Notes: generated by a model from the letters alone, not told the origin. DNA of 64,000 bases from Abyssisolibacter fermentans (GCF_001559865.1 NZ_LOHE01000067.1:51942-115941); one strand, 5' to 3'; counted from the first letter of the stretch, positions 43,926 through 54,679 are shown. Program-made: numbers and translations.

Positions 43926-44417
43926 ATGAAACATAAAAAAATTACAACATTAATCATACTCTTTATTACTTTTACCTTAGTATATTTTATACTCTTCAAA
44001 AAACCAACAAAAATAGTTAATTACGAACCCGCTATGGAGGATGCTTTTCTAAAATATATAAGAGAAGAAATGTTTCCTCCAGAAGAATATAGCAAAATAT
44101 ATAAAATGTATGAAGCTCATAAGGTTTTTGAAGTCAGAAAGAGGCTTAATAGATATTATGTTTATATGTACTATGCCTATGAAATTTATTATAGTCAATA
44201 TCATTCTAGATCAAGCGGTAGCAATCCAGTAGTTGTAAAAATGAAAAAAAACTATAATGAAACATATTCAGTTATAAAATTTAAAAAACCCATGGATGGT
44301 GAGGCTTATGGTGATTCTTTAAAATCACTTTTCCCAAAATATATAGCTGAAGATATCTTGGCAAACAGTCATATATTTATAAAAGATATGCTTAAAAATA
44401 TTAAACAAATTAAATAA
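43926..44417 (+). CDS. Membrane-anchored protein of unknown function
   Basis: A 163-residue protein with one N-terminal membrane segment (about 6-24) and a Tyr- and Lys-rich extracytoplasmic part (YYVYMYYAYEIYYSQY near residue 78). No family is recognised. AGAAGGATG precedes the start. It is the only plus-strand gene in the ribosomal region and splits the usual truA-rplM neighbourhood. A decayed start of a similar protein lies just downstream at 44451-44510. Confidence 0.7.
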   Translation: MKHKKITTLIILFITFTLVYFILFKKPTKIVNYEPAMEDAFLKYIREEMFPPEEYSKIYKMYEAHKVFEVRKRLNRYYVYMYYAYEIYYSQYHSRSSGSNPVVVKMKKNYNETYSVIKFKKPMDGEAYGDSLKSLFPKYIAEDILANSHIFIKDMLKNIKQIK

Positions 44418-44450
44418 TGTAAAACTAAAATCATTGATAAAAGTACATTG

Positions 44451-44510
44451 ATGAAAAATAAAACATTAGCAATATTCATTATACTTATATATCTACTATG
44501 CCTCAAATAA
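44451..44510 (+). pseudogene. Decayed paralogue start of the 43926 gene
   Basis: The frame MKNKTLAIFIILIYLLCLK, then a stop, then CCAGCAAAAACG, parallels the neighbour's MKHKKITTLIILF..KKPTK start. This suggests an ancient tandem duplication of which only the signal segment can be read. The rest, to about 44640, has no frame. Confidence 0.4.
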
Positions 44511-44684
44511 CCAGCAAAAACGAAATTATGATTTATTTTATATATATCGACATAAGAATACTGTCTCAAGAATTTTTTCTATAGACAACATTTTTAAATA
44601 CTCAAGGAACATTAAAATAGTTAGTTTTTTTATAAATAAACCTAGAACAATGACTCACTCTTGTTTTTAGTTTTATCACTATTT

Positions 44685-45422
44685 TTATTCATAATACACC
44701 TCATACAAATACAATCCATGAGCTGGTGCTGATTTTCCTGCTTTGCGTCTGTCTTTAGCTTCTATTATATTTATTATATCCTCTGGCTCTTTTTTGTTTA
44801 ACCCTACATCTACTAAAGTTCCTATTATTATTCTAACCATGTTATATAAAAAACCATCACCTTTTATTCTAAATTCAACGTATTCATCTTTATGCACCAT
44901 ATCTAAAGAATGTATTGTTCTTATGGTAGTCTTTGCCGAGCTTCCTTTTGACATAAATGACTCGAAATCATGAGTTCCTAAAAAGTATTTTGTTGCTATT
45001 TTCATTTTATCTAAATCAAGCTTTTTATATACATGATATGCTCTATTTTCTAATAATGGTCTTCTAACTCTATCATTATAAAGTCTGTATCTATATTGTT
45101 TCCCAACTGCATGATATCTTGAATGAAATTCACTATCCATATCTTCTGCATACTTTATAACTATATCTTTTGGTAATACACTGTTAAAACCCATTTTCAT
45201 TTTTTCACATGGTATTTTACTGTTTGTATAAAAATTACACACTTGTCCATATGCATGGACTCCTCGGTCAGTTCTTCCTGAGCCGTATATTTTAACTTCA
45301 GCTTTTGTTATTTTATATATAGCTTTTTCTATTTCGCTTTCAACTGTATTGCAATCAGGCTGCTTTTGCCAACCATTATACATTGTACCGTCGTATTCAA
45401 TAATAAGTTTTACATTTCTCAT
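44685..45422 (-). CDS. truA: tRNA pseudouridine(38-40) synthase
   Basis: TruA makes pseudouridine at positions 38, 39 and 40 of the anticodon arm of many tRNAs. The 245-residue protein has the catalytic aspartate in GSGRTDRGVHA and the family start LIIEYDGTMYNGWQKQP. It follows ecfT in the order usual for clostridia. The ribosome binding site (AAGGTGTGAG) is somewhat distant from the ATG. Confidence 0.96.
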   Translation of the reverse strand: MRNVKLIIEYDGTMYNGWQKQPDCNTVESEIEKAIYKITKAEVKIYGSGRTDRGVHAYGQVCNFYTNSKIPCEKMKMGFNSVLPKDIVIKYAEDMDSEFHSRYHAVGKQYRYRLYNDRVRRPLLENRAYHVYKKLDLDKMKIATKYFLGTHDFESFMSKGSSAKTTIRTIHSLDMVHKDEYVEFRIKGDGFLYNMVRIIIGTLVDVGLNKKEPEDIINIIEAKDRRKAGKSAPAHGLYLYEVYYE

Positions 45423-45479
45423 ATTATAGATTTCTCACACCTTTTAATCAAATTATTCATATAACTTAGAATAATCCGT

Positions 45480-46280
45480 TTAATATACATATCTACTAAC
45501 AACAATAACAGCAACTAAAAGTGAGGTTAATACCATAGCACCGTAATCACGTCTATGAATACTTAATTGCTTCATTCTGGTTCTATTTTCTCCACCTCTA
45601 TAGCATCTTGCTTCCATTGCCATTGCTAGCTCATCAGCACGTCTAAACGCACTTATAAATAGTGGTACTAATAAAGGAACTAAACTCTTTGCTCTTGCCA
45701 ATAAATTACCACTTTCAAAGTCAGCACCTCTAGCCATTTGTGCCTTCATTATTTTATCTGTTTCTTCTAATAATGTAGGTATAAATCTCAATGCTATTGT
45801 CATCATCATTGCAAGTTCATGTGCTGGTACGCCTATCCTCTTAAAAGGATTTAACAGCTTTTCTATACCATCTGTTAGTGATATAGGTGATGTTGTTAGC
45901 GTTAGTAGAGACGTGCCTATTACCAAGAATATAAGTCTTAATGCCATAAATGTCGCTTGTCTTAAACCTTCTATAGTTATATCTAATGGTCCTAAGCTAT
46001 ATATAACTTGCCCTCTAGTCATAAATACATTAATCAAAAATGTAATAATAATTATTACAAACAATGGCTTTAACCCTTTAAATATAAATTTAACTGGTAC
46101 TTTTGATAAAGCTATTGCACTACCTAAAAAGGCAACAACAAAAACATATGGCAGAAATTTATTAACAAGGAATATAGCTATTAAAAATATAAATGTTATT
46201 ATTATCTTAATTCTTGGATCAAGTTTATGGATTACGGTCTCACCAGGAAAATATTGACCAATTGTTATATCTTTAAGCAT
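45480..46280 (-). CDS. ecfT: ECF transporter transmembrane subunit EcfT
   Basis: A 266-residue membrane protein with about five to six segments, the scaffold that joins the two ATPases to interchangeable vitamin-binding S components. The coupling motifs with Ala-Arg-Gly (MARGADF) and a second ARCYRGG motif near the C-terminus are present. It overlaps the end of ecfA2 by eight bases. Confidence 0.95.
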   Translation of the reverse strand: MLKDITIGQYFPGETVIHKLDPRIKIIITFIFLIAIFLVNKFLPYVFVVAFLGSAIALSKVPVKFIFKGLKPLFVIIIITFLINVFMTRGQVIYSLGPLDITIEGLRQATFMALRLIFLVIGTSLLTLTTSPISLTDGIEKLLNPFKRIGVPAHELAMMMTIALRFIPTLLEETDKIMKAQMARGADFESGNLLARAKSLVPLLVPLFISAFRRADELAMAMEARCYRGGENRTRMKQLSIHRRDYGAMVLTSLLVAVIVVSRYVY

Positions 46281-47139
46281 CTTTTCTACTCCTTAAGTAT
46301 TTTAGTATTTCTTCTTTAGCTTCATCTACTGTTATTATATCATCTCTTACAACTTTTACTTTTTCTTTAAATTGTTTCATAAAACATGTTATCTGAGGAA
46401 TTCCAAGTCCTATTTCTTCTAGTTCTTTATCTCGTTTAAACACTTCTTTTGGCTCACCTGTCATAGCAACTTTACCTCTGTGCATTACTATTAATCTATC
46501 AACAAGTTTTGCTACATCTTCCATGCTATGTGAAACTAATATTATTGTTATACCTTGTTTTTGGTGAAGTTCTTTTATTTGATTTAGTATTTCATCTCTT
46601 CCTTTTGGATCTAAGCCAGCTGTTGGTTCATCTAATATTAAAATTTTAGGTTTCATTGCTATAACTCCCGCTATAGCTACTCTTCTTCTCTGACCTCCGC
46701 TTAATTCAAATGGTGATCTGTCTTTTACCGCTTCAAAATCAAGCCCGACTAAATCTATTGCTTCCTTCACTCTTTTATCTATTTCTTCTTCGCTTAAGCC
46801 CATGTTTTTAGGACCAAAAGATACATCTTTGTATATAGTTTCTTCAAAAAGCTGATGTTCTGGATATTGAAAGACTAATCCTACCTTTTTTCTAATCTCT
46901 TTTAGCTTAACTTTTTTATCTGTTATATCAATATCATCTATTAATATTTTCCCGCTACTTGGCTTCAATAAACCGTTTAAATGTTGTATCAATGTAGATT
47001 TCCCTGAACCTGTATGTCCTATTAATCCTATAAATTGTCCTTCTTCTATTTTTAAGTTAACATCATCTAAAGCTTTTCTTTCAAAAGGACTTTCTGGATT
47101 ATATATATGTGTTAAATTTTCTATAATAATACTCATCAT
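46273..47139 (-). CDS. ecfA2: ECF transporter ATPase EcfA2
   Basis: A 288-residue ATPase of the shared energy-coupling module for vitamin and metal uptake. Walker [13 protein letters not shown], signature [14 protein letters not shown] and Walker [13 protein letters not shown] are intact. Its start overlaps the stop of ecfA1 and its end overlaps ecfT, so the three genes are translationally coupled. Confidence 0.95.
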   Translation of the reverse strand: MMSIIIENLTHIYNPESPFERKALDDVNLKIEEGQFIGLIGHTGSGKSTLIQHLNGLLKPSSGKILIDDIDITDKKVKLKEIRKKVGLVFQYPEHQLFEETIYKDVSFGPKNMGLSEEEIDKRVKEAIDLVGLDFEAVKDRSPFELSGGQRRRVAIAGVIAMKPKILILDEPTAGLDPKGRDEILNQIKELHQKQGITIILVSHSMEDVAKLVDRLIVMHRGKVAMTGEPKEVFKRDKELEEIGLGIPQITCFMKQFKEKVKVVRDDIITVDEAKEEILKYLRSRKDA

Positions 47140-47969
47140 ATGTTTACCACCATCTCTTCAACAGTTAATATATCACTTGGAATATCTATTCCTTCTTTCC
47201 TAAGTTTATAAGCTAATTCTGTAACCTGTGGTACATCTAATCCTAATCCTTTTATTTTTTCAACTTGGCTAAATACTTCTCTAGGAGAACCTTCTAATAC
47301 TACTTTACCTTTTTCCATAACTACAACTCTATCAGCTAATACTGCTTCATCCATATAGTGTGTTATTAAAACTATAGTTTTTTGTTGCTCTTTATTCAGT
47401 TTTTGTATTGTATTCATAACTTCTTTTCTACCGGATGGGTCAAGCATTGCAGTAGGTTCATCAAATATTATACACTCTGGGTTCATAGCTAATACCCCTG
47501 CTATTGCTATTCTTTGTTTTTGCCCTCCAGAGAGCATGTGTGGAGCATGGCTTTTATATTCTGACATCTCGACGATATCTAAAGCTTCATCTACTCTTTT
47601 TCTGATTTCTTTAGGCTCTACACCTTGGTTTTCAGGGCCAAAGGCTACGTCTTCTTCTACTATTGTAGCAACTATCTGATTGTCAGGGTTTTGAAATACC
47701 ATTCCCGCTGTTTGTCTTATATTCCACACATTATCATATTCAGAAGTATCTAAATCCTTAACGTATACTTTTCCACTTGTAGGTTCAAGTATTGCATTCA
47801 TATGTTTTGCTAGTGTCGATTTTCCTGAACCATTATGACCCAATATCGCTATAAACTCACCTTGTTTTACTTCTAAGCTAACTTTATCTAATGCCTTAAC
47901 TTCTTTTTCTTCTTCATTTTTATACTCAAATGTTATATTATCAATTTTTATCATTATATCTTCTTTCAT
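47136..47969 (-). CDS. ecfA1: ECF transporter ATPase EcfA1
   Basis: A 277-residue partner ATPase of EcfA2. Walker [13 protein letters not shown], signature [14 protein letters not shown] and Walker [13 protein letters not shown] are present. AAGGTGGG precedes the ATG. It opens the ecfA1-ecfA2-ecfT-truA group; repeat B and two hairpins separate it from rplQ. Confidence 0.95.
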   Translation of the reverse strand: MKEDIMIKIDNITFEYKNEEEKEVKALDKVSLEVKQGEFIAILGHNGSGKSTLAKHMNAILEPTSGKVYVKDLDTSEYDNVWNIRQTAGMVFQNPDNQIVATIVEEDVAFGPENQGVEPKEIRKRVDEALDIVEMSEYKSHAPHMLSGGQKQRIAIAGVLAMNPECIIFDEPTAMLDPSGRKEVMNTIQKLNKEQQKTIVLITHYMDEAVLADRVVVMEKGKVVLEGSPREVFSQVEKIKGLGLDVPQVTELAYKLRKEGIDIPSDILTVEEMVVNI

Positions 47970-48092
47970 GATATCCCACCTTTCAAAGCTTTAATTTTTG
48001 CTTTGAATTATCATTTCGTTTTTAATTTTAGCAAAAATCTATAGTCAATTCAAGCTATATATTTATTTTAGCAACTATATAATAGTATATCC

Positions 48093-48231
48093 TTATATTA
48101 TACAACGGAAGCAATTACGTAATAATTGCAACACACCGTTTCAACGAGGCGAAAAATTACACACCGCCTGTTAAATCTAATCGGTACCCACTACCTATAG
48201 AGGTTGGGGACATCTTACGCCTTTTTATAAT
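48093..48231. repeat. Repeat family B, full copy within the ribosomal region
   Basis: This copy shares GCAATTACGTA.TAATTG, ACACACCGTTTCAACGAGGCG, CACCGCCTGTTAAATCTAATC and TATAGAGGTTGGGGACATCT with the copy at 32374-32510, in parts. It lies between rplQ and ecfA1, which are usually adjacent in related genomes. An inverted repeat (GTTGAATACTTGTTTT / AAAACAAGCGTTCAAC) follows at about 48250-48296. Confidence 0.8.
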
Positions 48232-48346
48232 TTCGTTTAAGAGTTCGTTGAATACTTGTTTTATATATATTTCAAAAACAAGCGTTCAACAAAACCTTAA
48301 AAAATCCTTCCTTGAAAGATTACAAATGTTGGCTTTATACTACAAA

Positions 48347-48374
48347 GGGGACTAAGTTATTAAACTTAATCCCC
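48347..48374 (-). terminator. Terminator of the alpha operon
   Basis: On the minus strand GGGGATTAAGT and ACTTAGTCCCC pair with one G-T, followed by TTTG. It lies ten bases past the rplQ stop. Confidence 0.75.
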
Positions 48375-48383
48375 ATAACTAGC

Positions 48384-48725
48384 TTACACTAATTCTAAAA
48401 TTACCATTTCAGAGCCGTCTCCTCTACGTGGACCCAGCTTTAATATCCTAGTGTAACCACCATTTCTTTCAGCATAGTTTGGTGCAATTTCTTCAAAAAG
48501 AAGTTTAACTACATCTCTATCATATAAATATGCTAAAGCTTGGCGTTTAGCATGTAAATCACCTTTTTTACCAAGAGTAATCATCTTTTCCGCCATTCTT
48601 TTAGTTTCTTTTGCTCTAGTCACTGTTGTTTCAATTTTACCATGATGTAACAAGCTAGTTGTTAAATTTCTTAACATTGCTTTTCTATGGTCAGTAGGGC
48701 GCCCAAGTCTTCTTAACTTAGCCAT
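48384..48725 (-). CDS. rplQ: 50S ribosomal protein L17
   Basis: L17, 113 residues, a large-subunit protein near the exit tunnel. The start [20 protein letters not shown] and the end [17 protein letters not shown] are typical. It is the last gene of the alpha operon and follows rpoA by 53 bases. Confidence 0.98.
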   Translation of the reverse strand: MAKLRRLGRPTDHRKAMLRNLTTSLLHHGKIETTVTRAKETKRMAEKMITLGKKGDLHAKRQALAYLYDRDVVKLLFEEIAPNYAERNGGYTRILKLGPRRGDGSEMVILELV

Positions 48726-48778
48726 TCTCGTATCACTCCCTTCGGTCTTATATGAGTTTATCTTCTCATATCATAGCT

Positions 48779-49726
48779 CTAATCTTCTTTTTTAGCTAGA
48801 GATAAATTTAACTCAGCTAATTTTCTTTGAACCTCAACTAGAGATTTTTTACCCAAATTCCTTACTTTCATCATATCTTCTTCAGTCTTTTGAGTAAGCT
48901 CTTCTACTGTATTGATTCCAGCTCTTTTTAAACAGTTATAGGATCTCACAGATAAGTCTAATTCTTCAATAGTCATCTCAAGAACTTTTTCTTTCTTATC
49001 TTCTTCTTTTTCAACCATGATTTCTACGTCACTAACATGACTAGTTAAATCTATGAATAAATTTAAATGCTCATTTATAATTTTAGCTCCTAATGATGTT
49101 GCTTCATCTGGCTTAATTGTTCCATCTGTCCAGATTTCTAAAGTAAGCTTATCATAGTTAGCATCTTGACCAACTCTTGTATCTTCTACCTTAAAGTTTA
49201 CTCTCTTAACTGGAGTAAATATTGAATCCACAGGTATATCACCAATAGTATGGTTTTCTTTTTTATTCTTATCAGCTGGAATATAGCCTCTTCCTTTGAC
49301 CATTTCCAACTCCATGTATAGTTTACCGCCTTCTTCTATAGTTGCAATTAGTAAATCCTTATTAACTATTTCAACGTCTGGACCTGTTTTAATATCTCCA
49401 GCTCTAACTTCACATGGACCTACTTCATCTATTACCAAAGTAGTACGTTCTTCTGTGTACATTTTTGCAGCAATAGCTTTAATATTTAATATTATCTCTG
49501 TTACATCTTCTAAAACACCTGGAACTGCTGAGAATTCATGTAATACCCCTTGAATTCTTATTAATGATACTGCAGCTCCTGGTAATGATGATAATAATAC
49601 TCTTCTTAAACTATTTCCAAGTGTTGTACCATAACCTCTTTCCAAAGGTTCTACAACTATTTTTCCATGTGTATTATCTTCGTTTATTTCAACCATTTGA
49701 ATTTTGGGCTTTTCAATTTCTATCAT
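48779..49726 (-). CDS. rpoA: RNA polymerase alpha subunit
   Basis: The 315-residue alpha subunit nucleates RNA polymerase assembly and binds UP elements and activators. The N-terminal domain ([20 protein letters not shown]) and a C-terminal domain with helix-hairpin-helix region ([20 protein letters not shown]) are complete. It directly follows rpsK, with 71 bases between, with no rpsD present. Confidence 0.98.
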   Translation of the reverse strand: MIEIEKPKIQMVEINEDNTHGKIVVEPLERGYGTTLGNSLRRVLLSSLPGAAVSLIRIQGVLHEFSAVPGVLEDVTEIILNIKAIAAKMYTEERTTLVIDEVGPCEVRAGDIKTGPDVEIVNKDLLIATIEEGGKLYMELEMVKGRGYIPADKNKKENHTIGDIPVDSIFTPVKRVNFKVEDTRVGQDANYDKLTLEIWTDGTIKPDEATSLGAKIINEHLNLFIDLTSHVSDVEIMVEKEEDKKEKVLEMTIEELDLSVRSYNCLKRAGINTVEELTQKTEEDMMKVRNLGKKSLVEVQRKLAELNLSLAKKED

Positions 49727-49797
49727 TTATAACCCTCCCTTTTTTTATATATTTTACTTGAGGGCAACTGATTCTAGTATCACCTAGAAATAATTAA

Positions 49798-50196
49798 TTA
49801 GACTCTTCTGCGCTTTGGTGGTCTACAACCGTTATGAGGAATAGGTGTAACATCCTTAATCAAGCTTACCTCAAGACCTGTAGCCTGCAATGATCTTATA
49901 GCTGCTTCTCTACCAGATCCTGGACCTTTAACATACACTTCAACAGCTTTTAAACCATGTTCCATTGCTTTTTTTGCAGCTGATTCAGCAGCCACTTGTG
50001 CAGCAAAAGGAGTTGATTTTCTTGAACCTTTGAATCCAAGCTGTCCTGCACTAGCCCATGATATAGTATTACCTCTTAAGTCTGTTAAGGTAATAAGTGT
50101 ATTATTAAATGTAGATTGAATATGCGCTTGACCTTTTTCTATATTTTTACGCTCTCTTCTTCTTACACGGGTATTCCTTCTTTTCTTAGCTGCCAC
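49798..50196 (-). CDS. rpsK: 30S ribosomal protein S11
   Basis: S11, 132 residues, lines the platform of the small subunit and supports mRNA placement. [18 protein letters not shown] and the end [13 protein letters not shown] are family hallmarks. It follows rpsM by 24 bases with an AAAAGGAGGGA ribosome binding site. Confidence 0.98.
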   Translation of the reverse strand: MAAKKRRNTRVRRRERKNIEKGQAHIQSTFNNTLITLTDLRGNTISWASAGQLGFKGSRKSTPFAAQVAAESAAKKAMEHGLKAVEVYVKGPGSGREAAIRSLQATGLEVSLIKDVTPIPHNGCRPPKRRRV

Positions 50197-50220
50197 TTAG
50201 AAGTCCCTCCTTTTCAATTC

Positions 50221-50589
50221 CTATTTCTTTTTCTTTTTGCTAGAAAGTTTTTTAGGACCTTTTCTTGTTCTAGCATTGTTCTTAGTAGATTGTCCTCTTA
50301 CTGGTAGACCTCTTCTGTGTCTAATACCTCTATAGCATCCAATCTCTTTAAGTCTCTTTATATCCATTGCTATTTCTCTTCTTAGATCACCTTCAACAGC
50401 AAATTCATCAATTATGCTTCTTAACTTAGCAACTTCTTCTTCTGTTAAATCCTTTATACGTGTATCAGGATTTATACCAGCTTTTTTTATAATTTCTTGC
50501 GATCTTGACTTTCCTATGCCAAAGATATATGTCAATCCAATTTCGACTCTTTTTTCTCTTGGCAAGTCTACACCTGCAATTCTGGCCAT
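50221..50589 (-). CDS. rpsM: 30S ribosomal protein S13
   Basis: S13, 122 residues, sits in the head and contacts P-site tRNA and the bridge to the large subunit. [20 protein letters not shown] opens the protein and [20 protein letters not shown] is the conserved loop. The lysine-rich tail is unordered in homologues. Confidence 0.98.
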   Translation of the reverse strand: MARIAGVDLPREKRVEIGLTYIFGIGKSRSQEIIKKAGINPDTRIKDLTEEEVAKLRSIIDEFAVEGDLRREIAMDIKRLKEIGCYRGIRHRRGLPVRGQSTKNNARTRKGPKKLSSKKKKK

Positions 50590-50641
50590 TAACTTTACAC
50601 CTCCTAAACTGTGTATGTCAATTGTACTCTATTTCATACTC

Positions 50642-50755
50642 TTATCCTTGTTTTTGTTTATGTCTAGGATTTTGACATATAACCATAACTCTGCCTTTTC
50701 TTCTAATAATCTTGCATTTTTCACATATTTTCTTAACAGATGGTCTTACTTTCAT
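50642..50755 (-). CDS. rpmJ: 50S ribosomal protein L36
   Basis: L36 is a 37-residue zinc-ribbon protein of the large subunit. The translated frame begins [20 protein letters not shown] and includes the CX2C pair and later C and H (VICQNPRH), the zinc-binding form. AAGGAGGG precedes the ATG. It lies in its usual place between infA and rpsM. Confidence 0.97.
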   Translation of the reverse strand: MKVRPSVKKICEKCKIIRRKGRVMVICQNPRHKQKQG

Positions 50756-50770
50756 TGTAAACCCTCCTTG

Positions 50771-50989
50771 CTACTTATTACGCCAAGTTATTCTTCCTCT
50801 TGACAAGTCGTATGGAGATAGTTCCAAAATAACTTTGTCTCCAGCAAGAATTCTAATAAAATTCATTCTCAGCTTTCCTGATATATGAGCTAATACTATA
50901 TGTTCGTTTTCTAATTTAACTTTGAACATAGCATTAGGTAACACTTCTATAACTGTACCTTCAACCTCAATAACATCTTTTTTGGACAT
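50771..50989 (-). CDS. infA: Translation initiation factor IF-1
   Basis: IF-1, 72 residues, occupies the ribosomal A site during initiation. [20 protein letters not shown] opens the protein as usual and the OB-fold is complete. The ATG at 50989 gives the standard length; the upstream in-frame ATG at 51028 would overlap the KOW gene and add 13 unusual residues. The ACGGAGG site lies 12 bases away, a long spacing. Confidence 0.95.
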   Translation of the reverse strand: MSKKDVIEVEGTVIEVLPNAMFKVKLENEHIVLAHISGKLRMNFIRILAGDKVILELSPYDLSRGRITWRNK

Positions 50990-51014
50990 TAGGTTATCTA
51001 ACCTCCGTTTCTGG

Positions 51015-51305
51015 CTATCTGCCATCATTAATAGTAGCCAATTGTTTTCTTATATAAGAATTATTAATTCTTTCATTTTTAACAATTTTCTTCTTTAGTT
51101 CTTCTAATACGGTATTTGTAACGCCTACATGCTTTATTTTTTTCTTCTTTGGTCTATCAAGCTTTCTTAAATCTCCATCACATATCAAAATATATTCTTT
51201 ATCTAGCTTTTGTAAAACCACAAAGCACCTTCCGCTATCTCTTCCTCTTTTAGATATCACAACTTGACCAATTGTTATATCATCAGTTGTTTCCACTAAT
51301 TTCAC
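51015..51305 (-). CDS. KOW-domain RNA-binding protein (L14e-like)
   Basis: A 96-residue protein with a KOW-type SH3-like RNA-binding fold ([19 protein letters not shown]) and a basic middle ([16 protein letters not shown]). Similar short proteins lie between map and infA in many clostridia. It overlaps the end of map by 23 bases. A ribosomal or RNA-binding role is assumed from fold and place; it has no established name. Confidence 0.85.
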   Translation of the reverse strand: MKLVETTDDITIGQVVISKRGRDSGRCFVVLQKLDKEYILICDGDLRKLDRPKKKKIKHVGVTNTVLEELKKKIVKNERINNSYIRKQLATINDGR

Positions 51306-52053
51306 CTCGCGATAGTGTTAATAATTCTGGTTCTCCATCTGTAATAGCTATAGTGTTTTCATAATGAGCTGATAATTTACCATCTACTGTGACAACTGTC
51401 CAGTTATCTTCAAGTACTCTAACATGGAATGAGCCAGCATTTACCATTGGCTCAATTGCCAACACCATGCCTTTCTTTAATCTTGGACCTTTTCCTGGAG
51501 GTCCAAAATGTGGTATTTGAGGGTCTTCATGTAGCTCTTGACCAACACCATGACCTACATAATCTCTTACCACTGAAAAACCGTTAGCTTCCACATACTT
51601 TTGTATTGCATGTGATATATCAGATAATCTATATCCTACTTTAGCATATTTTAATCCCTCAAAAAAACTTCTCTCAGTAACATTTATAAGTTTTAAAGCC
51701 TCATCTGATACATTACCAACTGCATGTGTTCTAGCCGCATCCCCATAATATCCATCAATTAACGATCCTATGTCTATACTTATAATATCGCCATCTTTTA
51801 ACTTTCTTAACCCTGGTATTCCATGTACTACTTCATTATTTATTGAAGTACATATAGTTGAAGGATAACCATTATAATCTTTAAATGCAGGCTCTGCACC
51901 AAGTTTTCTAATGAATTTCTCTGCAACTTCATCTAGTTCTTTTGTAGTAACTCCTGGCTTAATAAAGCTTTTAAGATATTCATGAGTCTGTGCTACAATA
52001 GCTCCAGCTTTTTTGAGCTTCTGTATCTCTCTATCGCTTTTTAAAATTATCAT
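51283..52053 (-). CDS. map: Type I methionine aminopeptidase
   Basis: Map removes the initiator methionine from new proteins. The 256-residue enzyme has the dinuclear metal ligands: D and D in [19 protein letters not shown] in [14 protein letters not shown], and E in AIEPMV and YENTIAI. It lies two bases after adk in the usual spc-operon order. Confidence 0.96.
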   Translation of the reverse strand: MIILKSDREIQKLKKAGAIVAQTHEYLKSFIKPGVTTKELDEVAEKFIRKLGAEPAFKDYNGYPSTICTSINNEVVHGIPGLRKLKDGDIISIDIGSLIDGYYGDAARTHAVGNVSDEALKLINVTERSFFEGLKYAKVGYRLSDISHAIQKYVEANGFSVVRDYVGHGVGQELHEDPQIPHFGPPGKGPRLKKGMVLAIEPMVNAGSFHVRVLEDNWTVVTVDGKLSAHYENTIAITDGEPELLTLSRGEISGNN

Positions 52054-52055
52054 TA

Positions 52056-52703
52056 CTATTCGCCCCCTAGGGCTTTTAAAATATCTTCATAAACCTTATC
52101 TATATCTTGCTTTCCATCGATATTTACTATCTTATCTTGCTTTTCATAATAATTAATCAATGGCTGTGTTTTATTCAGATATTCTTCGATTCTTTTTGTA
52201 ACGGTCTCTTCATTATCATCTTTTCTTTGATATAATTCGCCACCGCACTCATCACAAACACCTTCTGTTTTTGAAGGATTGAATATTAAATGGTAAGTCC
52301 CGCCGCATTCTTTACATATACGGCGTCCGACTGCCCTTTTAATTAATTCATCCTTAGAAACTTCAATATTAATTACTTTATCTAAATTATATTTTAAATT
52401 TTTTAACTCAATATCTAAAGCATCTGCTTGTGCAACGGTTCTTGGAAAACCGTCTAATAAAAATCCTTTTTTGCAATCATCCTGAACTAATCTGTCCTTT
52501 ACTATTGCAACCACAAGCTCATCTGGTACCAAAAGGCCTTTATTCATGTACTCTTTTGCTTTAATTCCAAGCTCTGTACCTTCTTTAATATTTTTTCTGA
52601 AAATATCACCAGTTGAAATATGTGGTATATTATATTTTTTTACTATACCTGAAGCTTGGGTTCCTTTCCCAGCTCCAGGTGGTCCTAGTAATATTAACCT
52701 CAA
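52056..52703 (-). CDS. adk: Adenylate kinase
   Basis: Adk interconverts ATP + AMP and 2 ADP. The P-loop [10 protein letters not shown] and DGFPRTVAQ are present, and the lid carries a four-cysteine zinc site (CKECGG..CDECGG) as in Gram-positive enzymes. A TTG at 52703, eight bases past GGAG, gives the canonical [13 protein letters not shown] start and 215 residues. An ATG at 52712 abuts the ribosome binding site and is less likely. Confidence 0.93.
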   Translation of the reverse strand: MRLILLGPPGAGKGTQASGIVKKYNIPHISTGDIFRKNIKEGTELGIKAKEYMNKGLLVPDELVVAIVKDRLVQDDCKKGFLLDGFPRTVAQADALDIELKNLKYNLDKVINIEVSKDELIKRAVGRRICKECGGTYHLIFNPSKTEGVCDECGGELYQRKDDNEETVTKRIEEYLNKTQPLINYYEKQDKIVNIDGKQDIDKVYEDILKALGGE

Positions 52704-52734
52704 AACGATCATCTCCTATGGAGTATTCAAGCTA

Positions 52735-54012
52735 TTATTTCAAAAATCCTTTATAATGTCTCATTTGCATCTGTGCTTCTATTTGCTTAACAGTTTCTAA
52801 GGCAACACCAACAACAATTAGTAATGATGTTCCACTAAAGCTAAGCGTAATACCTGATTGGGTATTAACTAGTAGTGGTATTGTAGCTATTAGAGCAAGA
52901 GCAACCGCCCCAATAAAGGTAATTCTGTTTAACACCTTGCTTAAAAACTCTGATGTTGGTTTTCCTGGTCTAATTCCTGGAATAAATCCTCCGTACTGTT
53001 TAAGATTATTAGAATACTCTACTGGATTAAACTGTATCATAGTGTAGAAATAAGTGAATCCTAGTATTAAAATAAAGTTTAATAAACTGTAAATCCATAT
53101 TCCTACAGTACCTCTTATAGTAAAGTATTCAGTAACAAAATTAGCAAATCCTGAGTTAGGCCAGAACATTGTTAATGTTGGTAGAAACTGAAGTATAGAA
53201 GTTGAGAATATTACAGGAATAACTCCTGCCATTAATACCTTTAATGGTATGTGTGTACTTTGTCCTCCATACATTTTTCTTCCAACTACTCTTTTTGCAT
53301 ACTGTACTGGTATTCTTCTTTGTCCTTCTTGTATACCAACCACACCTGTTACAACAGCAAGTAATAACGCTACAAATAGTATTAAAGCTATTATACTAAT
53401 ACCACCTGTTACATAAAGAGTTGAAACAGTATATATATCTTGTGGTATTTTTGTAACTATACCAGCAAAGATTATTAATGATATACCATTACCAATACCT
53501 TTATCAGTTATTTGTTCACCTAACCACATTAAGAATGCAGTTCCAGCTGTTAATACTAATATTACTGTGAATTTACCTAAAAATGTGTTGTTTGTTAGCG
53601 CATTTCTAAATAATCCCAATGTTAAACCTACTGCTTGAATCAATGCAAATACAACTGTACCATATCTAGTATACTGTGCAATTTTCTTTCTGCCTGCTTC
53701 CCCTTCTTTAGCTAATCTTTCTAAGCTAGGTATAGCTATCGTTAGAAGCTGAAAAATTATTGATGATGTAATATATGGATAAACTCCTAATGCAAAAATT
53801 GTAAATCTCTTGAATGCTCCACCTGACATTAAGTTGAAAAGCTCCAAAACTGAGCCAGAATCAGTATTAAACAAATTAGCAATAAGCTTCTTGTCAATAA
53901 ATGGAGCCGGAATATTAGCACCTAATCTAAAAATAAATAACATCGCTAATGTAAATAGCATTCTTTTTCTTAAATCTGGTATTTTCCAAGCATTTCTTAG
54001 AGTTGATATCAT
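52735..54012 (-). CDS. secY: Preprotein translocase subunit SecY
   Basis: SecY, 425 residues with ten membrane helices, forms the protein-conducting channel of the cell membrane. The start RNAWKIPDLRKRMLFTLAML, the plug-helix region and the C-terminal cytosolic loop (GGFIPGIRPGKPT) are typical. It follows rplO by three bases, so translation is probably coupled. Confidence 0.98.
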   Translation of the reverse strand: MISTLRNAWKIPDLRKRMLFTLAMLFIFRLGANIPAPFIDKKLIANLFNTDSGSVLELFNLMSGGAFKRFTIFALGVYPYITSSIIFQLLTIAIPSLERLAKEGEAGRKKIAQYTRYGTVVFALIQAVGLTLGLFRNALTNNTFLGKFTVILVLTAGTAFLMWLGEQITDKGIGNGISLIIFAGIVTKIPQDIYTVSTLYVTGGISIIALILFVALLLAVVTGVVGIQEGQRRIPVQYAKRVVGRKMYGGQSTHIPLKVLMAGVIPVIFSTSILQFLPTLTMFWPNSGFANFVTEYFTIRGTVGIWIYSLLNFILILGFTYFYTMIQFNPVEYSNNLKQYGGFIPGIRPGKPTSEFLSKVLNRITFIGAVALALIATIPLLVNTQSGITLSFSGTSLLIVVGVALETVKQIEAQMQMRHYKGFLK

Positions 54013-54015
54013 CTA

Positions 54016-54456
54016 CTAAATCACCTCTACCTTTCCCCCAGTAGCTTCAATTTTTTCTAATGCACTTTTACTAAACTTTTGGGCTTTTATTGTTAATTTT
54101 TTGTTTAATTCACCATTACCTAACACTTTCACACCATCTTCAAGTTTCTTTAGTATTCCAGTTTCAAGTAATAGCTCTGGAGTAACTTCTGTATTATCTT
54201 CAAATCTATTTAAGTCACTAATATTGACAATAACATACTTTTTAGCAAAAATGTTCTTAAAGCCTCTTTTTGGAAGTCTTCTTGCTAAAGGCATTTGACC
54301 ACCTTCAAACCCAGGTCTTACCCCACCACCTGATCTTGATTTCTGGCCATCTTGACCTCTACCAGCTGTTTTACCTTGACCAGTTGCGGTACCTCTACCT
54401 AATCTTTTTCGATTTTTTGTAGTCCCTGGATTAGGTTTTAATTGATGTAGTTTCAT
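54016..54456 (-). CDS. rplO: 50S ribosomal protein L15
   Basis: L15, 146 residues, is a late-assembly large-subunit protein with a glycine-rich extension. [20 protein letters not shown] and [20 protein letters not shown] are the hallmarks. It lies between rpmD and secY. Confidence 0.98.
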   Translation of the reverse strand: MKLHQLKPNPGTTKNRKRLGRGTATGQGKTAGRGQDGQKSRSGGGVRPGFEGGQMPLARRLPKRGFKNIFAKKYVIVNISDLNRFEDNTEVTPELLLETGILKKLEDGVKVLGNGELNKKLTIKAQKFSKSALEKIEATGGKVEVI

Positions 54457-54490
54457 AGCAGCTGCACCTCCTTTATGTTCATATCGAAAA

Positions 54491-54667
54491 TTATTCTACT
54501 ATTTCAACCATGTGGTTTACTTTTTTAATCATTCCTCTAATCTGAGCATTATCTTCATGTTCAACAATCTGTCCTATCTTCTTTAGACCTAATGCTTCAA
54601 TAGTTCTTTTTTGCTTTTCTATTCTTCCAATTTTGCTTCTAGTTAATTTTACTTTAATAGTAGCCAA
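54491..54667 (-). CDS. rpmD: 50S ribosomal protein L30
   Basis: L30, 58 residues, of the large subunit. The frame reads [20 protein letters not shown] from a TTG start at 54667, twelve bases past the S5 stop, and ends HMVEIVE. The non-ATG start and short length make it easy to miss. It sits in its normal place between rpsE and rplO. Confidence 0.96.
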   Translation of the reverse strand: MATIKVKLTRSKIGRIEKQKRTIEALGLKKIGQIVEHEDNAQIRGMIKKVNHMVEIVE

Positions 54668-54679
54668 GGTATTTCCCCC

